DNA of 64,000 nucleotides from UBA7672 sp963784415 (GTDB lineage Bacteria; Pseudomonadota; Alphaproteobacteria; Caulobacterales; Hyphomonadaceae): NCBI GenBank assembly GCA_963784415.1, contig CAWARK010000014.1:558001-622000 (forward strand). Reading direction: 5' to 3'. Below are positions 39,828-47,502 of the stretch, piece by piece. Position 1 is the first letter of the stretch. Every line of letters begins with the position of its first letter. The notes beneath the pieces were generated by a model. The model was not told the origin of the DNA. It made no database searches and was given only the letters and a program-made list of their open reading frames with translations. A program made the position numbers and the translations under genes.

Positions 39828-41161
39828 TCGAAGACCTGCTGGTCAGCGCGGGGAAGATTGGCGGGTCGGTGATCCTGCTGGCCGCCGTGCTGTTCGGCGT
39901 TTCGCGGCTGGCCAAACTGATAAAGGTGGATGCGGAGGTACAGCGCAAGCTGATCCATATCAGCCTGGGTCTCTACTGCCTCACCTTTCCCTATGTCTTC
40001 TCGCAGGCGTGGGAAGTCATCGCGACATGCGCGCTGGCGGTCGGCCTGTTCATGCTGGCGCGCGGATCGATGCGGAAGAGCCTTGGCGGCGGGCTGCATG
40101 CGGTGGAGCGCACGTCCTATGGCGAGCTGCTGTTCGCCGTCTCCGTGGCGCTGCTGTTCTGGCTGAAGGACGGGCACTTCATCTCGACGACGATGCATCA
40201 CAAGCCGCCGCCGGGGCAGATCCTCTACATCCTGCCGATCCTGATCCTCACGCTGTGCGATGCCGCCAGCGCGCTGATCGGGTCGCGCTATGGGCGACGC
40301 GTGTTCCAGATCGAGGAAGGCAAGAAGAGCGTTGAGGGCGTCGTGGTCTTCGCGGTGACGGCGTGGCTGCTGTCGCTGATCGCCTTCCTGTTGCTGACGG
40401 ACATCGGGCGCGGCGAGGCCGTGTTGCTGGCCTTCATCACGGCGGTGTTCGGCGCGCTGCTGGAGGCGGCGAGCTGGCGCGGGCTCGACAATCTGTTCAT
40501 CCCGCTGGGGCTCTACTTCCTGCTGTCGAACCTGATCTACGCGGGCGCGAGCGGGCTATCGGCGCTGGCCGGCGTGTTCCTGCTGCTGCTGATCGCGCTG
40601 CTGTATGTGGCGCGCAAGCGATCGCGGCAGGACCGGCATTTTCTGGCGGTCGGATCGACGCTGTTCTTCTGCATCGCCATCTTTGCCGAGCCGCCGAGCG
40701 TGGTGATGCCGGGCATCGCGGTGGCGATGTATTTCGCGGCCATCCAGATCCGCAAGCCGGAGCGACCGCCGTTTGATGCGCTGAATCTGCTGATTGTGAT
40801 CACGGCCGTTGCGCTGCTCTATTTCGTCGTCAGCAATCTTGTGCGGATGGATACGATCTTCGGGTTCAACCTGTCCTTCGCAGGGCTGGCGGCGGGCATC
40901 GCGGCGCGCTTTGCAAGGAGCGTGTGGCGTGTTTCGCTGGCGGTGTTGATCGCGTGGGGCGCCATGTCGGTCCGCACCTACTGGGCCGAGGCGCAGAGCC
41001 AGCCTGCTCTGATTTTCACGCTGGTCGGGCTTGCGGGAATTATCCTGCTGGCGGTGGTCGGGTGGATGCTGCGCAAGAACGACCATGACCGGCCATGGAT
41101 GATATTGGGCGGTGTCAGCATGGTGGTCGGTGTCGCCTCGCTGCCGCTATCGCCGCCATGA
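39824..41161 (+). CDS. Polyprenol/phytol-kinase-like membrane protein
   Basis: A 445-aa integral membrane protein with about 12 hydrophobic segments. The N-terminal half matches the dolichol/phytol kinase and CDP-diglyceride synthetase superfamily: EVQRKLIHISLGLYCL, then LCDAASALIGSRYG and EEGKKSVEGVVVF, the conserved kinase loops. These enzymes phosphorylate lipid alcohols with CTP. The C-terminal half is an extra set of helices with a Lys/Arg-rich end and is unassigned. In this operon the substrate could be a prenol made or attached by UbiA (inference). Confidence 0.8.
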   Translation: MIEDLLVSAGKIGGSVILLAAVLFGVSRLAKLIKVDAEVQRKLIHISLGLYCLTFPYVFSQAWEVIATCALAVGLFMLARGSMRKSLGGGLHAVERTSYGELLFAVSVALLFWLKDGHFISTTMHHKPPPGQILYILPILILTLCDAASALIGSRYGRRVFQIEEGKKSVEGVVVFAVTAWLLSLIAFLLLTDIGRGEAVLLAFITAVFGALLEAASWRGLDNLFIPLGLYFLLSNLIYAGASGLSALAGVFLLLLIALLYVARKRSRQDRHFLAVGSTLFFCIAIFAEPPSVVMPGIAVAMYFAAIQIRKPERPPFDALNLLIVITAVALLYFVVSNLVRMDTIFGFNLSFAGLAAGIAARFARSVWRVSLAVLIAWGAMSVRTYWAEAQSQPALIFTLVGLAGIILLAVVGWMLRKNDHDRPWMILGGVSMVVGVASLPLSPP

Positions 41162-41174
41162 ATGGGATCGCGCC

Positions 41175-42008
41175 ATGACAGATACAATCAGCATACCCGG
41201 CGCGGAAGTGACGCTCTATCGCGACGCGCCTTCGCTTGAGGGGCAGCGGACGGCAGCGCTGGGCGGTTTCACCTGCGCAACGCCGGAGACAGGCGCGAAA
41301 GTCATCCGCGAGGCGATGGCGTTGCTTAAGGCCGAGGGCTTCGTAGCCGTGCTCGGGCCGATGGACGGCAACACGTGGGCGAAGCACCGGCTGGTGGTCG
41401 AGAGCGACGGGCGTTCGCCATTCCTGATGGAGCCGAGCAATCCGCTGCACTATGTCGATGCCTTCGAGCAGAGCGGTCTGAAGATTGTCTCGCGCTATGT
41501 GTCGGCGATCCGGCCGGCCGTGACGCTGGACAGTACATCGGCCCCGCCGCCCGGATTGCGACTGCGGACGCTCGATGCAGGGCGGGCCGAGGCAGAACTT
41601 ACGCGCATTCATGCGCTGTCGCTTGAAGCCTTTGCGTCGAACCATTTCTACCAGCCTATCGCGCTCGAGGATTTTCTGGCGAGCTATCGGCCAATCCTGC
41701 CGATGATCGATCCGGAACTTGTGCTGCTGGCCGAAGATGAGGCGGGCGCGCTGAAGGGCTTCCTGTTCGCCGCGCCGGATTTTGCGGAAGGGCCAAAGCC
41801 GAAAGCTGTGATCCTCAAGACCTACGCCTCGCGCGCGAAGGGCGGCGGGTCGATGCTGGCCAAGGCGTTTTACGAGCGCGCCAAGGCAAAGGGCTTCACG
41901 GAGGTGATCAACGCGCTGATGCATGAGAGTAATCTCTCGGCGACGCACAGCGGCAATGAGGGCAGCCGGATCTTCCGGCGCTATGCCTTGTGGGGCGGGT
42001 CGCTTTGA
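41175..42008 (+). CDS. GNAT-family N-acetyltransferase
   Basis: A 277-aa protein. The C-terminal half is a GNAT domain: LKGFLFAAPDF, then KAVILKTYASRAKGGGSMLAKAFYERAKAKG, where the basic Gly-rich loop is the acyl-CoA site. The N-terminal 120 residues (LGGFTCATPETGAKVIREAM, VLGPMDGNTWAKHRLV) resemble a second, degenerate GNAT half, as in two-domain members. It may acylate the amino group of an intermediate made by the neighbouring DUF3419 enzyme (inference). Its stop overlaps the start of the ligase gene. Confidence 0.8.
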   Translation: MTDTISIPGAEVTLYRDAPSLEGQRTAALGGFTCATPETGAKVIREAMALLKAEGFVAVLGPMDGNTWAKHRLVVESDGRSPFLMEPSNPLHYVDAFEQSGLKIVSRYVSAIRPAVTLDSTSAPPPGLRLRTLDAGRAEAELTRIHALSLEAFASNHFYQPIALEDFLASYRPILPMIDPELVLLAEDEAGALKGFLFAAPDFAEGPKPKAVILKTYASRAKGGGSMLAKAFYERAKAKGFTEVINALMHESNLSATHSGNEGSRIFRRYALWGGSL

Positions 42009-43420
42009 ACCTGATCGAAACATTTCTTGCACAGGTGGAGGCGCGGCCCGAGGCTGCAGCGATCATCATGCCGGATGGCCGCGTGGTGAGCTATGCCGAC
42101 CTGTCGCGTGCGTCAGCGGCGCGTGCGGCCGCGTATGCCAGGGCGGGCATCGGCGCAGGCGATGTGGTGCTGATCGCGCGGGGCGTTTCGGTCGAGCTTT
42201 ATGAAACGCTGCTGGCGGTGTTCCGCCTTGGAGCCGTCGCGATGTTTCCGGAACCGGCTGCCGGGCTTAAGGGTCTGCGCGTGGCGGTGCAGGCGGCGCA
42301 GCCGAAGGCGATGGTGACGGCCGGCATCGGGTATGTGCTGCGCCTGCTGATCCCGGAACTGCGGGGGCTGAAGCTCCTGCCCGACATCGATGACGATGCG
42401 GTCGGCGTTGATGCAGCGAAGCATCTTCCGGGCGACGCGCCGGCGCTGATCACGTTCACCTCTGGCTCGACGGGGCGACCTAAGGGCATCGTCCGTTCGG
42501 CGGACTTCCTGATGTTGCAGCATGAGTTGCTGGAGAAGCTGCGGCAAACGCAGCCGGAGGATGTCGATCTTATCTCCCTGCCAGTGTTCATCCTTTCGAA
42601 CCTGGCAGCGGGCGCGACCAGCGTTATTCCAGCCGGCAAGCTGACTCGGCCCGCGCTGCTGGATGGCGCAAGGCTCCGCGAGCAGATCGCGCGTCACAGA
42701 GTGAATCGGATCATCGCTCCGCCCGCCGTTGTTGCGCGGATCGCGGAAGGAGCTCCGCCCATGACGCAGCTTGGAGGCGTCTTCACGGGAGGCGGGCCGG
42801 TATTTCCCAACCTGCTCCACGCGGCTGCGCGCGCAGCGCCGAAGGCGGAGGTTCATGCGGTCTATGGCTCGACCGAGGCGGAACCGATTGCGCACCTTTC
42901 ATTGAAAGACATCTCGGACGCTGACTGGCAGGCGATGGCTCAGGGTGCTGGGCTGCTCGCTGGCACGCCGATACCGGAGATCAAGGTCGAGATACGCGAC
43001 CATGAGGTGTTTGTCGCAGGGCCGCACGTGAACCGTGGCTATCTCAATCCAGCGGATGACGTGTCCACCAAAAGCATGCGCGATGGCGAGCTGTGGCATC
43101 GGACGGGCGACGCGGCGCACGTAGATGAGCGTGGTCGGCTATGGCTGCTGGGGCGGCGCGAGGCGGCGCACGGCGCCCTGTTCCCGTTCGCGATCGAGAC
43201 GGCGGCGTTGAGCTGGCCGGGCGTGCAACAGGCGGCGTTGCTTGCGGATGGTGCGCGTGCGCGGCTGGCGCTGGCGGGGGATGGCCTGAGCCTGCCCGAC
43301 CTGCAGACGCGTGCGAAGGCGATGGGCGACATCGAAGTCGTGCTGCTCAAGGCGGTGCCGATGGATGCGCGGCACAATTCGAAGGCGGATTACGCGCGGC
43401 TAAGAAAGCTGCTTGCATGA
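42005..43420 (+). CDS. AMP-dependent ligase (acyl/aryl-adenylate forming)
   Basis: A 471-aa adenylate-forming enzyme. Motifs: ITFTSGSTGRPKGI (ATP loop), VYGSTEAEPI, LWHRTGD and a C-terminal lysine in NSKADYARLRK. At 471 aa it is shorter than acetyl-CoA synthetases and has a reduced C-terminal domain; the YGSTEAEP form recalls OleC-like and acyl-ACP/CoA ligases. It activates a carboxylate as acyl-AMP; the acceptor is unknown. The start is either TTG 42005, overlapping the GNAT stop, or GTG 41990. Its stop overlaps the next ATG (ATGA). Confidence 0.87.
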   Translation: MNLIETFLAQVEARPEAAAIIMPDGRVVSYADLSRASAARAAAYARAGIGAGDVVLIARGVSVELYETLLAVFRLGAVAMFPEPAAGLKGLRVAVQAAQPKAMVTAGIGYVLRLLIPELRGLKLLPDIDDDAVGVDAAKHLPGDAPALITFTSGSTGRPKGIVRSADFLMLQHELLEKLRQTQPEDVDLISLPVFILSNLAAGATSVIPAGKLTRPALLDGARLREQIARHRVNRIIAPPAVVARIAEGAPPMTQLGGVFTGGGPVFPNLLHAAARAAPKAEVHAVYGSTEAEPIAHLSLKDISDADWQAMAQGAGLLAGTPIPEIKVEIRDHEVFVAGPHVNRGYLNPADDVSTKSMRDGELWHRTGDAAHVDERGRLWLLGRREAAHGALFPFAIETAALSWPGVQQAALLADGARARLALAGDGLSLPDLQTRAKAMGDIEVVLLKAVPMDARHNSKADYARLRKLLA

Positions 43421-43839
43421 AATGGCTGGGCGCCATCGTGCGGGCATGGGGTCCGGAGATGAACGCCGCCGATCGCACGCGCGTCGTTCTCGGTGTCGGC
43501 TTCCTGTTCGGGGCGGTGTCGCACTTCGGCTGGCTCTGGGTGAACGGCAGCCCTTGGTATCACGGCCCCGCGCCGGAATGGGCGGTGTGGTTCTGGTACG
43601 GCGTCTGCGCCGTCGACTTCGTGGTGTTCTGGCTGATGCTCTCACACCCCCGCTCCGGCGTCGTGCTGGGGGTTGCGACCATGGTCACGACCTTGTCCGT
43701 CAACTGGACGCAGTTTCCGACCTTCGAATTCACGTTCAACTGGGTGCTGATCGGCCTGTCGCTGTTCGGCGTGATCGTGCTGGCACTGGCACCGTGGCTC
43801 TGGTCTGCGTCGCGCTGGAAGTTGTCCGGGACGACGTGA
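43417..43839 (+). CDS. Small membrane protein, last gene of HMGR operon
   Basis: A 140-aa protein with four predicted membrane helices: VVLGVGFLFGAVSHFGWLW, VWFWYGVCAVDFVVFWLML, GVVLGVATMVTTLSV and NWVLIGLSLFGVIVLALAP. No known domain recognised. The four-base overlap with the ligase gene shows that it belongs to the operon. It may be an accessory or transport subunit; nothing in the sequence decides this. It is followed by about 200 bases without a supported gene before the helicase. Confidence 0.7.
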   Translation: MKWLGAIVRAWGPEMNAADRTRVVLGVGFLFGAVSHFGWLWVNGSPWYHGPAPEWAVWFWYGVCAVDFVVFWLMLSHPRSGVVLGVATMVTTLSVNWTQFPTFEFTFNWVLIGLSLFGVIVLALAPWLWSASRWKLSGTT

Positions 43840-44040
43840 GACGCGGGTTTGTTGGCGTCGGGAGCAGCGAAGGCCGCGGTCAACGCGGCCATGCCGAGTG
43901 CGCTTAGAAGCAGCGAGGCGCGGATCGACACGGTCATGGAGCCACAAAGTGCGTGGATTTGGCCAACAAAGCATTAACGGGCGGGCAGGGTGTCTTAACG
44001 TTCGCGCGACAAGCGCTGCCCAAGCACCTATCTTGGGTAG

Positions 44041-46512
44041 ATGGCCGACGATCAGACAGCGCCAACCTTGCTGCCGCCACGCTTTGCGGATTGGTTCGAC
44101 GCGCGCGGCTGGGAGCTACGGCCGCACCAGGCCGGGCTGATCGCGTCGGCAAAGCAGGGTCAGGGCGGGCTGGTGATTGCGCCGACGGGCGGCGGCAAGA
44201 CGCTCGCCGGCTTCCTGCCCAGCCTGATCGAACTGGCCGATGCGCCGCCGCGCATCCATCCGGCGCTGCACACGCTCTACATTTCGCCGCTGAAGGCTCT
44301 CGCCACCGACGTGGCACGTAACCTGGCGCAGCCGGTCGAGGAGATGCAGCTCGATCTCAAGCTGGACACGCGGACCGGCGACACCAGCCCATCAAGGCGG
44401 CAGCGACAGAGGGCGAAGCCGCCGGATATCCTGCTGACCACGCCCGAGCAGCTCGCTCTGCTGGTGGCGTCCGAACACGCCGGTCGTTTCTTCGCCGACC
44501 TGCACGCCGTGATTGTGGACGAGGTGCACGCCATCGCGCAGACCAAGCGCGGCGACATGCTCGCCCTTGGCCTCGCCGCCTTGCGCCAGTGGGCGCCTGC
44601 CGCCCGGCATATCGGTTTGTCGGCGACCGTGCGCGATCCCGATGCGCTGGCGCGCTGGTTGGGGCCGGGTACGCCGATCATCCGGCATCAGGGCGGCGCC
44701 AAGGCCAATATCGACGTACTGGATTCGGAAGCGCGCATCCCGTGGTCGGGCCATTCGGGGCGGCACAACATTTCGGAAGTCTACCGCGCCATCAAAGCCG
44801 CGAAGATGTCGCTCGTCTTCGTCAACACGCGCAGCCAGGCGGAGATGACGTTTCAGGAGCTGTGGCGCGTCAACGAAGACAGCCTGCCCATCGCCCTGCA
44901 CCATGGCTCGCTCGATATCGAGCAGCGGCGCAAGGTCGAGGCGGCGATGGCGGGCGGCAAGCTGAAGGCGGTGGTGTGCACCTCGACGCTCGATCTCGGC
45001 ATCGACTGGGGCGACGTTGATCTGGTCGTGCAGATGGGGGCGCCCAAGGGCTCGTCGCGCCTGATCCAGCGGATAGGGCGATCCAATCACCGCATGGACG
45101 AACCGAGCCGCGCCCTGCTCGCGCCCTCCAATCGCTTCGAGGTGCTGGAGTGTCGTGCAGCCGTGGAGGCCGTCGCTGCAGGGGAGCTGGATGGGCCAGG
45201 GCCGCGGCGCGGCGCGCTGGATGTGCTGGCGCAGCACATCATGGGGCGTGCGTGCGGCGATGGTTTTGACGCCCTGAAGCTCTACGAGGAGGTGCGGGTT
45301 GCCGCGCCATACGCGGACCTGGACTGGGAGACATGGGAGCGGGTGGTCGATCTGGTCGCCACCGGCGGGTATGCGCTGAAGACGTATGATCGCTTTCGCC
45401 GTATCGTGCGCTTTCCCGATGGTGTCTGGCGCGCCCGCAATGACGATGTGCGCAGCCGGCACCGCATGAACATCGGCGTCATCATCGAGGAGCCGATGAT
45501 CCCGGTCCGCATGGTGTCGTTCTACAAGGGCGCCAATGCCGACAAGCGCCTGATGCGGCCGGGGCGCAAGCTGGGCGAGATGGAGGAATATTTCTTCGAG
45601 ATGCTGACGCCCGGCGACACATTTTTGTTTGCCGGCGAGATCCTGCGTTTCGAAGGCATCTCCGACAGCGATGCGCTGGTGACGAAAACCTACGATCCAA
45701 GCCCGAAAATCCCGTCCTACAATGGCGGCAAGTTTCCGCTGACGACATTCCTTGCCGATCGCGTGCGGCACATCCTGCATGACCGCGACAACTGGAACAA
45801 ACTTCCGGACCAGGTGCGTGAGTGGATCGAGATGCAGGAACGCAAGTCGATCATCCCGTCGGCCGACCAGCTGCTGGTGGAGACGTTCCCACGTGGCGAT
45901 CGTCACTATCTGGTCTGCTATCCGTTCGAGGGGCGGCTGGCGCACCAGACGCTCGGCATGCTGCTGACGCGGCGGCTGGAGCGCACGGGGCTCAAGCCGC
46001 TCGGCTTCGTCGCATCGGAATACGCGCTGTCGATCTGGGCGCTGGAGGACATGCGCGGCGAGGACATGGACTATCTCTTCGCGCAGGACATGCTGGGCGA
46101 CGATCTCGATGCCTGGATGGAAGAAAGCGCCCTGATGAAGCGCACCTTCCGCAACAACGCGCTGATCTCCGGCCTGATCGAACGCCGTATGCCGCAGCAC
46201 GAGAAGACCGGGCGGCAGATCACCTTCTCCACCGACCTTATCTACGATGTGCTCCGCAGCCACGAGCCGGATCACATTCTGCTGCACGCAGCGCGTCAGG
46301 AAGCGGGCGATGGCCTGCTCGACGTGCGCCGGCTGGGCGAGGCGCTGAAGCGTATCAAGGGCAAGATCGTTCACGCGAAGCTGGAGCAGATCTCGCCTTT
46401 CGCGGTGCCGGTGATGCTGGAGATCGGCAAGGAGCCCGTGTTCTCGGGCAATGCGGCGGAGGCGATCCTGCGCGAGGCGGAGGATGATCTGGTGCGGGAT
46501 GCGATGAGCTAA
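44041..46512 (+). CDS. Ligase-associated DEXH helicase (Lhr-Core-like)
   Basis: An 823-aa superfamily 2 helicase. Walker A is APTGGGKT at about 47-54, the DEVH box is in VIVDEVHAIAQTKRGD at about 160, SAT is in IGLSATVRD, and QRIGRSNH is motif VI. EVYRAIKAAKMSLVFVNTRSQAE is the usual motif IV region. The C-terminal winged-helix and Lhr-type extension continues to the end. Related Lhr proteins unwind RNA:DNA hybrids 3'-5'. PdeM follows on the same strand after a repeat; the ligase and exonuclease lie 11-20 kb upstream on the opposite strand. Confidence 0.93.
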   Translation: MADDQTAPTLLPPRFADWFDARGWELRPHQAGLIASAKQGQGGLVIAPTGGGKTLAGFLPSLIELADAPPRIHPALHTLYISPLKALATDVARNLAQPVEEMQLDLKLDTRTGDTSPSRRQRQRAKPPDILLTTPEQLALLVASEHAGRFFADLHAVIVDEVHAIAQTKRGDMLALGLAALRQWAPAARHIGLSATVRDPDALARWLGPGTPIIRHQGGAKANIDVLDSEARIPWSGHSGRHNISEVYRAIKAAKMSLVFVNTRSQAEMTFQELWRVNEDSLPIALHHGSLDIEQRRKVEAAMAGGKLKAVVCTSTLDLGIDWGDVDLVVQMGAPKGSSRLIQRIGRSNHRMDEPSRALLAPSNRFEVLECRAAVEAVAAGELDGPGPRRGALDVLAQHIMGRACGDGFDALKLYEEVRVAAPYADLDWETWERVVDLVATGGYALKTYDRFRRIVRFPDGVWRARNDDVRSRHRMNIGVIIEEPMIPVRMVSFYKGANADKRLMRPGRKLGEMEEYFFEMLTPGDTFLFAGEILRFEGISDSDALVTKTYDPSPKIPSYNGGKFPLTTFLADRVRHILHDRDNWNKLPDQVREWIEMQERKSIIPSADQLLVETFPRGDRHYLVCYPFEGRLAHQTLGMLLTRRLERTGLKPLGFVASEYALSIWALEDMRGEDMDYLFAQDMLGDDLDAWMEESALMKRTFRNNALISGLIERRMPQHEKTGRQITFSTDLIYDVLRSHEPDHILLHAARQEAGDGLLDVRRLGEALKRIKGKIVHAKLEQISPFAVPVMLEIGKEPVFSGNAAEAILREAEDDLVRDAMS

Positions 46513-46526
46513 GGGGTGGTGAGCCC

Positions 46527-46647
46527 GCGCTCGTCCTTCGACGGACGGCGGCTTTGCCGCCTGCTCAGGATGAGCGCTTGGGGCTAGTTGCTGGAGTAGC
46601 GCTCATCCTGAGCAGGCCCGCAGGGCCGTCCGTCGAAGGACGAGCGC
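46527..46647. repeat. Inverted pair of type A repeats
   Basis: Two type A elements face each other: GCGCTCGTCCTTCGACGGA at the left end and its complement at the right, separated by a short spacer (GGGGCTAGTTGCTGGAG). The whole 121 bp could fold into a long hairpin. It sits between the helicase and pdeM, so it may affect the mRNA linking them. Same family as 18329-18382 and 59923-60047. Confidence 0.8.
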
Positions 46648-46730
46648 GATGGGCACGGAACCGAGCAACTTGCAGCGGAGTCATCCGGACGCAGTTGACC
46701 TTCTCCGCGACCGCCGACACGGTCCCGCCA

Positions 46731-47447
46731 ATGCAGCCGGCGCTCAAATCCACCGAAGCAAGCAGCGGCCTCGACCTTGTGGTCGCGGGCGCCCGCTTAC
46801 GCGCACTGACGTGCGGTGGCTTGTGGTGGGAAGACCAAGGCGTCCTGGTCGTCTCCGACCTGCACCTCGAAAAAGCCTCCTCCTACGCCTCGCGCGGCCA
46901 GATGCTGCCGCCCTATGACACGCGCGCCACGCTGGCCCGGGTGGCGCGGGCGATGACTGCCCTCTCCCCACGTATGGTCATTTCGCTGGGCGACAGTTTT
47001 CATGATCGGCGCGCCCGTCCACGCATGGCCGCTGACGACGTTGCGAACCTGCGTGCGATGACGTCGATCTGTGACTGGGTATGGGTTGAGGGTAACCACG
47101 ATCCGGCGCCGCCTGAAGATCTTGGTGGACGCGCCACGGCGGAACTCGCCATCGGCCCGCTGACCTTCCGACACATCCCGACCGGCGCTGCGGGCGAAGT
47201 CGCCGGCCACCTGCACCCCTGCGCCAAGGTCGTCGGTCGCGGCGGACGGGCGGTGCGCGCGCGGTGCTTTGCAACCGATGGCGAACGGCTGGTGATGCCG
47301 GCTTATGGCGCGCTGACAGGCGGGCTGAATGTGCTGGATACTGCTTTCGACGCTGTGTTTCCCGGTGGGCGGCTGCTGGTGGGCGTGATCGGGCGCGATG
47401 CGGTCTATCTCGCAGGCCCGGACAGCCTCGCGCCGGATCGGTCATAG
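46731..47447 (+). CDS. pdeM: PdeM, ligase-associated metallophosphoesterase
   Basis: A 238-aa calcineurin-like phosphoesterase. Metal motifs: LVVSDLHLEKAS, ISLGDSFHD, VEGNHD and AGHLHP. The order and the SDLHLEKAS wording match the PdeM family, annotated as ligase-associated DNA damage-response endonuclease. ATG 46731 is chosen because the frame upstream runs into the repeat. It probably has its own signals or is co-transcribed with the helicase 218 bp upstream. Confidence 0.9.
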   Translation: MQPALKSTEASSGLDLVVAGARLRALTCGGLWWEDQGVLVVSDLHLEKASSYASRGQMLPPYDTRATLARVARAMTALSPRMVISLGDSFHDRRARPRMAADDVANLRAMTSICDWVWVEGNHDPAPPEDLGGRATAELAIGPLTFRHIPTGAAGEVAGHLHPCAKVVGRGGRAVRARCFATDGERLVMPAYGALTGGLNVLDTAFDAVFPGGRLLVGVIGRDAVYLAGPDSLAPDRS

Positions 47448-47502
47448 GTCGCGCTTGACCCTGTGGCCCGTGCCGAATAGGCGGGGCGCTCAGGAGTTCC
47501 TC

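Noticed and set aside
43560..43937. Minus-strand frame beginning with a signal-peptide-like sequence (MTVSIRASLLLSALGMAA)
   Set aside because: The signal-like start is attractive and sits in the 200-bp gap before the helicase, but most of the body is antisense to the last operon gene and has no domain. A very short exported peptide cannot be excluded.
44392..46374. 660-aa minus-strand frame opposite the helicase
   Set aside because: Composition is His/Arg/Gln-rich antisense; no domain. The helicase on the plus strand has all SF2 motifs.
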